This document shows, one piece after another, positions 40,347-48,250 of a stretch of 64,000 nt of DNA; the first letter of the stretch is position 1, and every line of letters begins with the position of its first letter. The notes under the pieces were generated by a model. The model was not told the DNA's origin and did no database searches. It worked only from the letters and a program-made list of their open reading frames with translations. The position numbers and the translations under genes were made by a program. Origin of the DNA: Chloroflexota bacterium (GTDB lineage Bacteria; Chloroflexota; Anaerolineae; UBA4142); contig JACQYF010000147.1 of NCBI GenBank assembly GCA_016208315.1, positions 1 to 64,000 of the forward strand, written 5' to 3'.

Positions 40347-40610
40347 TTAACCCACCGGTTCGCCTTGCAACATGCGGATGGCGTCGTCGGCGGAAAGCTT
40401 GCCGCGGCCGAGTTCCTCGAGAATCGTTTTGCGTTTCTCCGGCGAGATTGCCGCGACCGATTCTTCCTTCGGTTCGGCCCCCGGCTCATAACCCATCGCG
40501 AGAATGATCTCCGTCAGACGCGCGCGCACGGTCGAATAGGGCAGTCCCAGCTCCTCGCCGACCTTGTAGGCGTTACCGCGATTCTTGTATCGTGAAACCC
40601 AAATGCACAT
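40347..40610 (-). CDS. truncated DUF2089-like regulator lacking its zinc ribbon
   Basis: An 87-residue protein matching the C-terminal two-thirds of the DUF2089 protein at 40910-41299. NRGNAYKVGEELGLPYSTVRARLTEIILAMGYEPGAEPKEE is the HTH part, and SPEKRKTILEELGRGKLSADDAIRMLQGE the SHOCT-like module. The N-terminal Cys-x2-Cys zinc ribbon is missing; only MCIWVSRYK precedes the HTH. AGGAGATTGTAGTACAATAA precedes the ATG, so it might still be expressed, but it is best seen as a deletion derivative of a duplicated gene. Confidence 0.7.
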   Translation of the reverse strand: MCIWVSRYKNRGNAYKVGEELGLPYSTVRARLTEIILAMGYEPGAEPKEESVAAISPEKRKTILEELGRGKLSADDAIRMLQGEPVG

Positions 40611-40749
40611 TTATTGTACTACAATCTCCTGTAATGGAACTTGCTGTCACGGGCCCCGGGCAACCGCTGCCGATCGTCCCGAGCCTGACGAGCTCGATGA
40701 TTGTGTAGCACGCCGCAACGGGACGCTGGAAATGCAAGTGCCATTCACG

Positions 40750-40899
40750 CTAGCGCACCGACAATGCCAAAAAGCCGCCGCGTCCCGTTGTCTGGCCGAA
40801 AGGCTTCTTCCAATAGCGGGCGACGGACGCCAGATCGCGTCCCGGATCGAACAGGCGCACACCCTTGAAATCGGTCGACCGGCTGTCTAAAGCGACCAC
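40750..40899 (-). pseudogene. GNAT N-terminal fragment (remnant of duplicated DUF2089-GNAT unit)
   Basis: A 49-codon reading frame starts at GTG 40899 with AAGGAG upstream, eleven bases after the stop of the full DUF2089 gene. VRLFDPGRDLASVARYWKKPFGQ aligns with the start of the intact GNAT (PRPFEPARDLAAVARLLEEAFRP at 40337). The stop-AGGAG-GTG junction is the same as that between the truncated DUF2089 and the intact GNAT. The rest of the gene is gone. The 40611-40749 stretch beyond it holds no recognisable gene. Confidence 0.7.
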
Positions 40900-40909
40900 G
40901 ACAACTCCT

Positions 40910-41299
40910 TCACGACTCGCCCTGTAATTGTCTTACCGCGTCTTCCGTAGTCAACTTGCCACGTGCCACGTCGTCGAGAATCGCCTTGCGCTTTTCGGGT
41001 GACATCGAGGCTGTTTCTTCCTTCGGCTCGGCGCCCGGCTCAAAGCCCATCGCCCGGATGAGCTCAGTCAAGCGGGATCGCACGGCGGAATAGGGCATGC
41101 CCAACTCTTCGCCCACTTTGTAAGCGTTGCCCCGGTTCTTGATAAAGGTCTCCATGAACTGAATCTCATCGGTGGTAAAAAGCGAGAGACGGCCGATTGA
41201 AAATTGACCGCCGATATCCGTGCCGCAGGCGCGGCATTCCAAGCGGGTGACGATCAATTCTTTTCCGCAGACTGGGCACTTGCCAAACATCTGATTCAT
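40910..41299 (-). CDS. DUF2089 family protein (zinc ribbon, HTH, SHOCT-like module)
   Basis: A 129-residue regulator-like protein. A zinc ribbon (CPVCGKELIVTRLECRACG, about residues 8-26) is followed by an HTH-like region (LFTTDEIQFMETFIKNRGNAYKVGEELGMPYSAVRSRLTELI) and the C-terminal module SPEKRKAILDDVARGKLTTEDAVRQLQGE. DUF2089 proteins are presumed DNA-binding regulators, commonly next to envelope genes carrying the same C-terminal module, as here. ATG 41299 follows AAGGAATTTGC; two other in-frame ATG codons are close. It has its own strong promoter and probably controls the cluster down to 36552. Confidence 0.85.
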   Translation of the reverse strand: MNQMFGKCPVCGKELIVTRLECRACGTDIGGQFSIGRLSLFTTDEIQFMETFIKNRGNAYKVGEELGMPYSAVRSRLTELIRAMGFEPGAEPKEETASMSPEKRKAILDDVARGKLTTEDAVRQLQGES

Positions 41300-41328
41300 T
41301 TGCAAATTCCTTGCGTTTGTATGCAATT

Positions 41329-41356
41329 ATTTTATCATATTTTCAATATTTGTCAA
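41329..41356 (-). promoter_or_regulatory. promoter for the DUF2089 cluster
   Basis: Minus strand: TTGACA (41356-41351), 16 bases, TAAAAT (41334-41329), in a notably AT-rich segment. AATATTTG occurs twice just around the -35. Confidence 0.7.
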
Positions 41357-41398
41357 GATTAGGAAATATTTGATTGAAATGCGAGATATACCTTCCAC

Positions 41399-41434
41399 AA
41401 AAAAAGCATCCCAGAAGACCGGGAGGCGTTTTTT
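41399..41434. terminator. bidirectional rho-independent terminator
   Basis: A7, then stem GCATCCC / GGGAGGC (one mismatch), then T6. It separates the DUF2089 promoter region from the decayed genes to its right. Confidence 0.65.
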
Positions 41435-41508
41435 GTTCGTGTTTTCCTAGAGATGTTGGATCCGTTATGCTCTCTGACGGCCCCGCCCGCCTTGGCAATC
41501 GCTTCGGT

Positions 41509-42000
41509 TTAGTAACCTTCGCGCTTGAGCGGTTCGATCACGTCTCGGCGCCACATAACGTTTTTCCCCTCCTCCATCTCCCACGCCGAATCCAGAACAT
41601 CGGCTTGATGAGGTGGATGGTCGAGGTATTGCTTGACTGCTCGAGCTACTTGCCGCATTAGATTCGTTTTCTCTGTGTTGGAGGTCCAGCAGTCCCGCAG
41701 ATTGAGCAGCCAGCCAAAAGTGGGTTTCGCGACGAAGGCTTGCGGCCGCCCGGTCTATAAGATTTCGCGGCGGTCTAGTTTCAAAGCCGCTGCACACAGG
41801 TGATCGGTAATGGCCGCACGAACGGGAAGCTGGGCAGGCAGAGACTCAAAGGCAATCTGCGCGGCTGCCATTACTGGTTCGGGCGCTTTCTCTTCTTCGA
41901 GAGTGGTGATCCAGTCCAAACAGGTGTGCAACTCTATCTGTGGGTTTTTTCTGAGCCGTTTCTGATCGTGTTTATGGTCAAGTTCGCGTCGTTTGGCTGT
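41509..42000 (-). pseudogene. decayed gene with in-frame stop, unknown family
   Basis: On the minus strand one frame is open from 42000 to 41758, meets TAG at 41757-41755, and continues open to TAA at 41511-41509. Joined, the product would contain CLDWITTLEEEKAPEPVMAAAQIAFESLPAQLPVRAAITDHLC ..., then PQAFVAKPTFGWLLNLRDCW, then MEEGKNVMWRRDVIEPLKREGY. Composition looks protein-like on both sides of the stop. A weak similarity to the helical region of SWIM-type zinc-finger proteins was considered but is not secure. Either part alone is short, so this is probably a remnant. Confidence 0.4.
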
Positions 42001-42059
42001 CTATCCCTTGATTGACAGAGCAGAATCACGCTTGTCGCGGGAAAGACCCACAGATAGAG
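41932..42059. mobile_element. 128-bp MITE-like element with 14-bp terminal inverted repeats
   Basis: CTCTATCTGTGGGT (41932-41945) and its exact complement ACCCACAGATAGAG (42046-42059) bound a 128-bp segment. It bridges the ends of two decayed genes and contributes codons to both. No target-site duplication was found, so an alternative is a chance or regulatory inverted repeat. Confidence 0.4.
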
Positions 42060-42639
42060 TATTCTATTTCTTTTGGGAACGCTTCAGTATGCTCAACCTT
42101 CAGCCCCGCGTCTGCGAACATTGCCTCTAATCGCGCAGCTGGATATGCCCAATTATGCGATCGATCCCTCATTTTTTCAAAGTGGTTTATGTGACCGGCA
42201 ATAACTTTGTCGGGAGGAACGACGTTGTCCGTTAGCGCGACGATGCCGCCGGGTTTGCACACACGCGCCATCTCGCCGATGGCCTTGCGCGCATCGGAGT
42301 AGTGATGCAACGCTATTCGGTTTGTGACAAGATCGAACTTATTGTCTTCAAAAGGCAATGAGTGTACATCGGCAGGCCTAAACTCAATATTCACGATGCA
42401 ACGTTCGTTCGCAAGCTTGCGTGCTGCATCAAGCATCTGTGGCGTGAGATCGCAGGCGACGACGTGCGCGCCGTGTGTCCCGCGCCGGTCGAAACGTCTA
42501 GCACGAGCCAATCGGGCTGCGGCTGCGTAAGCTCGACTAATCGTGCAAGACTGGGACCCTGCGCATGCACCGCGCTGGGGGCATAATCGTTCGCGTGCGC
42601 GCCGAACTGCTCCTGAATAAGTCTATTAGCATCGTCCAT
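42026..42639 (-). pseudogene. class I SAM-dependent methyltransferase, frameshifted by a small deletion
   Basis: From ATG 42639 the frame reads the N-terminus and motif I (WLVLDVSTGAGHTA). The frame then changes, and the protein resumes at AHVVACDLTPQMLDAAR and continues through FDLVTNRIALHHYSDARKAIGEMARVCKPGGIVALTDNV to the stop at 42026. Compared with UbiE-type methyltransferases, the segment between motif I and the acidic strand is too short by several residues. A small out-of-frame deletion near 42485-42510 is therefore more likely than a sequencing slip. The C-terminal codons run into the MITE-like repeat. Confidence 0.75.
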
Positions 42640-42712
42640 CTCGGTGCCCTCTGTTTGTACTGTTTTGTCACACGAACATGAAGATTGTAACACAACAACG
42701 AACCGTCGACAA

Positions 42713-42740
42713 GTTACTGTCCAGTTGTTACTGTCCAGTT
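42713..42740. repeat. tandem repeat, 2 x 14 bp
   Basis: GTTACTGTCCAGTT occurs twice in direct succession, in the gap upstream of the methyltransferase remnant. Confidence 0.8.
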
Positions 42741-43085
42741 CACGGAAATTTCTGATGCAGCGTTCTAGTGCCCCCGTATGTTGTCATCATCAAGTAGATA
42801 AGCAGACAATCGCCTTCCGATTAGCTTGACGGTTCGACTCGTGATTGAAAGTTGGAACCGCTGCGGGAAAAAGTGAATATCCTGCATACGGTGAGTACGC
42901 GAGCCCCGCGCCACACGCTTGGCCGCGGGACTTTGTAGTTCCGCACTCCGAAGAGACTTGCGTGCCATGCCCCATTGGCATTGCCAGTTGTGATCGGAGC
43001 ACAAATCGTTCCAGCCTGCTTGCATCGGTTTTAGTTGCATCGTCGCTCGCTTTTACAGCTTGGAACAGTTCACTTTTCGACTTTG
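42741..43085. other. intergenic region without recognisable gene
   Basis: About 345 bases between the methyltransferase remnant and the left end of the IS. Reading frames here are short, start poorly and show no family features. No promoter or repeat stood out. Confidence 0.5.
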
Positions 43086-44692
43086 GGCATGGTTCAAGTT
43101 AGATTAACAAATTGACCCATAGACCGTTCCTGTGCGAAAATTGGGTTGAACAGACCAATCGCACACGGAGGCGATCTATGGGTGCAAGACGCGATGATAT
43201 ACCCGTTGTGGATCGAATGCAAATTGGCATCAGTGTGTTGTCCTCTCAACGCGCCTGGGGTGCCATTACCCAGTTCGCACAGAAATACAAATTGTCGCGG
43301 CAGGCGGTGTACGCCATCGGGGCCCAAGTCCAGCGGGTGCTCTTGAACGGTTTGCAGCCGGGGCCGCATGGCCCGCATCCTGCCGAGCCGGTGATTCATG
43401 GCGACCGCAATCGTCTCGTGCGGAGCACCCGGGTGTTGACGGATGTGGGCGTGAGCCAACGCGATATTGAGTTCGTTCTGGACGAAATGTTGGACACGTC
43501 GGTCTCGCTCGGTTGGGTCAATGGTCAATTGGCCCAGTTGGAACAGCAAGCCGCCCAGGTCAATGCCCGTTGGCATCCTGCGGTGGGGGAGGGCTTGGCC
43601 GGCGACGAACTGTTTGCCGCCCAACAACCCAACTTGCTCGTCGTGGGCAATGACTCGCTGTTTATCTACGTCCTCAGCCAGCAACCCACCCGCGACGGAG
43701 AGACGTGGGGCTGTGTCCTGCTGGACATGCCTCCGACACCTCAGTTTGCCAGCGATGGCGGAACCGGCTTGGCGGCGGGAGTGGCCGCTGCCGGTTTGGA
43801 CGCCCACCAATTGGATTGGGATCATCTGTTACGGACCCTGTGGCACTATGCTGCGCAACTGGAACGGCAAGCGTATGCCGCTCTGCAAGGGTTGGAAGAA
43901 CGCAGTCACTTGTTTGCGCAAGCGTACACGGGGAAACGCTTGACTCAGCACCTCCAGCGGTGGGAGCACTTGGCCCGCCAAGCGCAAGAGGCGGTGCGGC
44001 GGTATGATCAGTTTCATCCACTGGCGCAGCACGTGGATGCGGAGTTTGCCATGATTGACGGCGCGACCGGTACCCTGCGGGAGGCCGCGCCCCGTGCGGC
44101 GCGCTTGCAGAGCTTGAGACAACAGATCCAAGTTCTCGCCGGACGAGCCTGTGAAGTGTTGGGGACCAGTTTGAGCCATTGGGCAACGGGCTTGGTCAGC
44201 TACCTGCCGCGCTTGGCGCAAGCCTTGGGCCCCCTGGTCACCGCGTGGGGTCAACCGACGATCCGCGCCTTGAGTCGTATCTGGCAGGTTGAAGCCTAAA
44301 TCCGGCGCGGGCATCTGTCCTTCAGCCAACGGCAAACGTTGGAATGCATCTGGCGCGACAGTTTGGACCAAGCTGCCCATCTGCTGGGCGAGCACCTGTT
44401 TGAAGTGTGGGAGATACTGTCGGCGATCCTGGGACGCATTTGGCGCGGGAGCATGGCCGCCGAATGTGTCAACCGTTTGCTGCGCCCCCGGCTCAACGCG
44501 CGCAAACATGCGGACCAAGGTGGTTTGGATTTGTTCCAGTTCTTACACAACACGCATCGCTTTCCACGCGGCAAACGAGCCAATCACAGTCCCGCCGAAC
44601 TGGTCGGGATCGTGGTGCCGGCCGATCATTTCACGCTGCTTGGTCCGGCACCGAAAGTGGCAATCTAACTTTTCCGTTGTTTGAACCATGCC
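43086..44692 (+). mobile_element. insertion sequence with 12-bp terminal inverted repeats
   Basis: GGCATGGTTCAA (43086-43097) and the exact complement TTGAACCATGCC (44681-44692) bound 1607 bp. The element contains a single transposase frame. GTTAGATT occurs near both ends just inside the inverted repeats. No clear target-site duplication is visible. The family was not assigned. The transposase carries an internal stop, so this copy is probably immobile unless the stop is bypassed. Confidence 0.75.
43178..44668 (+). pseudogene. transposase of unassigned IS family with in-frame TAA
   Basis: ATG 43178 follows CGGAGGCGATCT. The frame encodes an N-terminal HTH (AITQFAQKYKLSRQAVYAIG) and a long central region with acidic motifs (VVGNDSLFIYVL; AEFAMIDGATGTL). 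It meets TAA at 44297-44299 and continues open to 44668. The last part, ECVNRLLRPRLNARKHADQG followed by LDLFQFLHNTHRFPRGKRANHSPAELVG, is the conserved C-terminal block of a group of DDE transposases with the final Glu in ECVN. The conserved protein on both sides of the stop shows that one nonsense mutation split a full-length transposase of about 496 codons. Confidence 0.75.
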
Positions 44693-44863
44693 GGGCCGCA
44701 TAATACTTTTTCATCGCTTACTCAATTTCAGGGCGATAGGACTGCATCTTGAATGGATCGCCTCTTTGTTAGATCGCTACATCGCCTTGCTTGCCCGTGA
44801 TGGGGCGTTTGAATTGGCCGTCTCACCGCCCGGGTCAATGTCTACGACATCCGAGTCTTGTTG

Positions 44864-46132
44864 TCACAGGTTCCTGATGATACTCAAATCTCCATTTGCC
44901 GCGGCGCGCAGCACCGGCCCCATATACTTGTCCACTCGTTCCGCCGTTAGAGGTACGGGCATATTCTCCAACTTCATTTTGAGTTGCGGGTCTTTGGCCG
45001 CATGGAGCGCTCGCTCGATATGTGCGTAAGTGAAACCAGGCACCTCATTCAGCGTTGCCGGAAACCCGATGCGCTTTTCAAACTCGATCATCGCCTCGGC
45101 GACTGCAACGCCCAGCTCGCGCTCACCGAGCAAATTCACATCCGCATCCGTGTATCCCGCTTGCTTGTAAATTCTACCCACCATCTTGAGCGCTTCCGTC
45201 ACGACCGGCGCGAAAAAGACCGTGTAGTAGGGATTCAGGATAGCGCACGCACGGCCGTGGCTAAGAATGTCAATCAATGAAAAACTCGTCAAGTGCGCGC
45301 CGTTCGTGCCGCCCAGCATGATCGCATAACCGCCGAGGTCGGTCGCCAAGCCCAATGCCTCGCGTGCCACATGGTCCTGCGAATCCTTCATGACGCGGGG
45401 CAGATACTCGACGACAAGTTGAATGCCTTCGCGGGCCACGTCGCACATCTCGCCGTAATACGGTTTACCGACCGCGCCAAGCAGAACTTCGAGACAGTGC
45501 GCGATGCCGTCCAGCGCGCCATCCGCGGTCAGCGATGTTGGCGCGGCAAAGGTCACAGCGTAATCAAAGACGGAACGGGCGGGAACAATCGCCTCATCCA
45601 CGACGAGTTTCTTTTGTCCTGTCTTTAGCTCGGTGATATTCGAATACTTGGTCAGATGTGCGCCAGAACTCGCCGCGGTCTGAATAGCTACGTGCGGCGC
45701 TAACTTCTTGCCGCTCTTGGCGAGCGCGGCCGTGGCCAGGCCCGTGCCGAAATAGTCTTCAATCTTGCCACCGAGCGTACACAAGACGATTGCCGCTTTG
45801 GTCGCATCAATCGTGCTGCCGCCGCCAAAACTGACGACGACCTCGGCATTCAGCGGGCGCAGCGTCTCGGTAATACGCGCCAGGTCTTCGCGCGGCGCAT
45901 TTGGCCGCGCGCCCTCAATTTCGGCAGTGATTTCTATACCGGATGCAGCCAATAAATCTCGAATCGGCTTGACGAAATCGTCCGCGCCGGGGAAAACATC
46001 GCGCACGAGAATCGCGCGTCTGCCCAATTCTGAGGCCACGCGCCCAACCTGCGACAAAACACCGATGCCGTTGAGATAAGTCTCGCCTTTAAAGCCCCGC
46101 AGCAACGCGCGGGCATTGTTGAAATCTGCCAA
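44864..46132 (-). CDS. iron-containing alcohol dehydrogenase family protein
   Basis: A 422-residue Fe-ADH/glycerol-dehydrogenase superfamily oxidoreductase. The NAD-binding segment is VVVSFGGGSTIDATKAAIV. Metal-site histidines lie in the region ALDGIAHCLEVLLG and in GTNGAHLTSFSLIDILSHGRACAI. It is the last gene of the minus-strand sugar operon. A TTG start at 46132 is preferred because GAGGAG lies seven bases upstream; the longer in-frame ATG has no Shine-Dalgarno and would add a basic tail. In this context it may oxidise or reduce a branched C4-C5 sugar-acid intermediate. That is inference. Confidence 0.85.
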   Translation of the reverse strand: MADFNNARALLRGFKGETYLNGIGVLSQVGRVASELGRRAILVRDVFPGADDFVKPIRDLLAASGIEITAEIEGARPNAPREDLARITETLRPLNAEVVVSFGGGSTIDATKAAIVLCTLGGKIEDYFGTGLATAALAKSGKKLAPHVAIQTAASSGAHLTKYSNITELKTGQKKLVVDEAIVPARSVFDYAVTFAAPTSLTADGALDGIAHCLEVLLGAVGKPYYGEMCDVAREGIQLVVEYLPRVMKDSQDHVAREALGLATDLGGYAIMLGGTNGAHLTSFSLIDILSHGRACAILNPYYTVFFAPVVTEALKMVGRIYKQAGYTDADVNLLGERELGVAVAEAMIEFEKRIGFPATLNEVPGFTYAHIERALHAAKDPQLKMKLENMPVPLTAERVDKYMGPVLRAAANGDLSIIRNL

Positions 46133-46216
46133 TCTTTGTCTCCTCTTGATAACTCGTGTTTGGTGTCCCGCCTGTCGAGCAATTCGTCGCGTACTGGCCG
46201 TCATTTATGAGCCCGC

Positions 46217-47083
46217 CTACAAAGGCAAACCATCCGCGTCGACGTTAAGGACTTCTATCGCGCCGTACTCAGCTTCTGTGACATAAATTCGCCGGGAGCC
46301 CGGTGTGCCAAACGCAAGGTTTGTGGGCTTACGGCCCCGAGTCTGGACTCGTTCAGCCACCGCGCCATTTGGATCCAGCACCGTCACGTTTCCTTGACCA
46401 AAGACCGACACATACAGATACCCATTCGCGGCGAACTTCATTCCATCGGGGCCCTTAAAGAAATCCGGTTCCGCAGGGTCTATGACGTTTCCAAACCTCT
46501 CGCGTGGTCCGACGATCACACCATCTCTCCACGAATAGCGATAAATCATGCCAGTGAGCGTCTCGTTAACGTAAAGATTCTTGTCGGGGCCAAACGCAAT
46601 TCCATTCGTAAACAGAATGCCGGAGTCAAGCTTCTTCACGCGCTTGGCCTGGACGCTAATCTGATAGACTCGCCCGTCTGGCTTGACACTTGCGTAGTCA
46701 GGCCGTAATTTTCCACCCGGGGCGAACTGGTCGGGCAGAATACCCGAATCCGTCATGTATAGATTGCCATCGGGTCCAAAGCACAAATCATTCGGGAACA
46801 GAAAGGGTTCGCCATTGCACTCAGACAAGAATTTCTCAACGCGACCATTGAGACTCAAGCGCAACAAAGCGGATGTCGAAGACTCTGCAACCCAGACGAC
46901 GCCGTTCTTGTCTAACGCCAATCCATTGGGACGACCTGTCTTGGCTACTACACATCTTGTCTTTCCGTCGGCGCTGATATGCGTGACACACCCGCGGTCC
47001 GCGGCCATCTCGACACACAGCCAACTTCCGTCTGGGAGTAAAACGGGCGCTTCCGGCTTGCCTAGACCTGTGGTGAAGTCCAT
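46217..47083 (-). CDS. SMP-30/gluconolactonase-family lactonase
   Basis: A 288-residue six-bladed beta-propeller. Repeats carry GRPNGLALDKNGVVWVAES, FPNDLCFGPDGNLYMTDSG, FTNGIAFGPDKNLYVNETL and GPDGMKFAANGYLYVSVFG. The metal-site Glu, Asn and Asp positions of SMP-30 lactonases are recognisable (PEAPVLLPDG; NGIAFG; DGMKF). The enzyme should open a sugar lactone. Next to an apionate-lactonase-like gene it may act on the same or a later lactone. AGAGGTTTGAA precedes the ATG. There is no signal peptide, so it is cytoplasmic. Confidence 0.85.
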   Translation of the reverse strand: MDFTTGLGKPEAPVLLPDGSWLCVEMAADRGCVTHISADGKTRCVVAKTGRPNGLALDKNGVVWVAESSTSALLRLSLNGRVEKFLSECNGEPFLFPNDLCFGPDGNLYMTDSGILPDQFAPGGKLRPDYASVKPDGRVYQISVQAKRVKKLDSGILFTNGIAFGPDKNLYVNETLTGMIYRYSWRDGVIVGPRERFGNVIDPAEPDFFKGPDGMKFAANGYLYVSVFGQGNVTVLDPNGAVAERVQTRGRKPTNLAFGTPGSRRIYVTEAEYGAIEVLNVDADGLPL

Positions 47084-47092
47084 TTCAAACCT

Positions 47093-48250
47093 CTACTGGG
47101 CCGCCGAGCGGTAAGTCCCGAATCTGCGTGTCGCTTCTGCCATCGCCAGAATGTTTTCCGGCGGAACATCGGCTTGGATATTGTGGACCGCGGCGACGAC
47201 ATATCCGCCGCCCGCTGCCATATCCCGAATGCGCTGCCGCACCTCGGCTTGAACGTCCTGAATCGTACCATGCGGCAGAACGTGTTGAGTGTCAATCCCT
47301 CCCCAGAAAGTAACCCGATTCCCAAACCGCGCTTTGAGTGCAGCCGTATCACCTAACGCAGATACCTGGACTGGGTTGATAATGTCCACGCCAATTTCTG
47401 CTAAATCGTCAATTAACGGGGTGACGTTCCCGCAACTGTGGAAGAAGATCTTGGCGTGAGTCTTGGATCTGACGAATTCAAAATAGGCCTTGTAGACCGG
47501 CTTGAGTAAGGTGCGAAAAATCTTGGGCGAGAACAAGAGACCGGTTTGCGAGGCCAGGTCGTCGCCGGTCCGGAACACTTGAATGTAAGGCCCGACCGCG
47601 TCGAGAAACGGGCCGGTGCCGGCGATGTTAATCTCTAGCAACTTGTCCATCAGCGCAGACACAAATCGCGGATCCGACGCCAGGTCCATCAGCAGTTGCT
47701 CGAAACCCCGCAGCATATAAGCCCGTTCCCAAAAACTCTTGAATCCGGCGTCGGCAATAATCGCATAGTCGGTGCCTTGATACAGGGCTTTGGCCTTATT
47801 CGCGAGTCCGTCCGTGTAGCCCGGGTCAATTGGGTCAGGCCATGGGCATTTGCCTAGGTCCTCGATGGAGGATTGAGCCAATGGGCTCTTCGCCACTTCC
47901 CAATAATAGCAGTTGTCGCCATAGTATGCCTGGCGCCAGGCGGTACCCCACACGTCAATGAATGTTCCCGGTGCAGATGGAGGCGGCGTCCAGTGCGCCG
48001 GCGGCTTGGACTTGACGGGGCGGCAATCGCTCCCCAGTTGGCACATCACTGCTTCATCCAATCGCGCTACCCGAGCAATCTTGTTCAGTACCTGGGTCTC
48101 GCTCTGGATTCCCAAGTGCTGCTTGAGTTTTTCGTATCCTTCGATCACGATTGTAGTACTGGAACCCCCTCCGATGTCCAGGGGTACGCGGTCCGGCTCC
48201 TGGTGGTTCAATGCCGCGAGCACGCGTTCGCGTGGCTTCATCTCAGTCAT
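47093..48250 (-). CDS. uroporphyrinogen decarboxylase (URO-D) superfamily protein
   Basis: A 385-residue URO-D/MtaA-type TIM-barrel protein. The N-terminus MKPRERVLAALNHQEPDRVPLDIGG is the family opening. HSCGNVTPLIDDLAEIGVDIINPVQVSA holds the Cys and His region typical of cobalamin-dependent methyltransferase relatives (MtaA/CmuA). VTFWGGIDTQHVLPHGTIQDV is the C-terminal signature. Haem genes are absent nearby, so haem synthesis is not its likely role. Such proteins are frequent but unassigned in sugar and aromatic operons. Its start overlaps the upstream lactonase gene by eight bases. Confidence 0.85.
   Translation of the reverse strand: MTEMKPRERVLAALNHQEPDRVPLDIGGGSSTTIVIEGYEKLKQHLGIQSETQVLNKIARVARLDEAVMCQLGSDCRPVKSKPPAHWTPPPSAPGTFIDVWGTAWRQAYYGDNCYYWEVAKSPLAQSSIEDLGKCPWPDPIDPGYTDGLANKAKALYQGTDYAIIADAGFKSFWERAYMLRGFEQLLMDLASDPRFVSALMDKLLEINIAGTGPFLDAVGPYIQVFRTGDDLASQTGLLFSPKIFRTLLKPVYKAYFEFVRSKTHAKIFFHSCGNVTPLIDDLAEIGVDIINPVQVSALGDTAALKARFGNRVTFWGGIDTQHVLPHGTIQDVQAEVRQRIRDMAAGGGYVVAAVHNIQADVPPENILAMAEATRRFGTYRSAAQ

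Noticed and set aside
42765-43040. Minus-strand open frame between the methyltransferase remnant and the IS
   Set aside because: No ribosome binding site, no recognisable features, and two frames of equal quality overlap here.
44693-44863. Possible gene fragment right of the IS (IASLLDRYIALLARDGAFELAV)
   Set aside because: The frame is short, starts in the IS end and runs into the antisense of the Fe-ADH gene; helical look alone is not enough.
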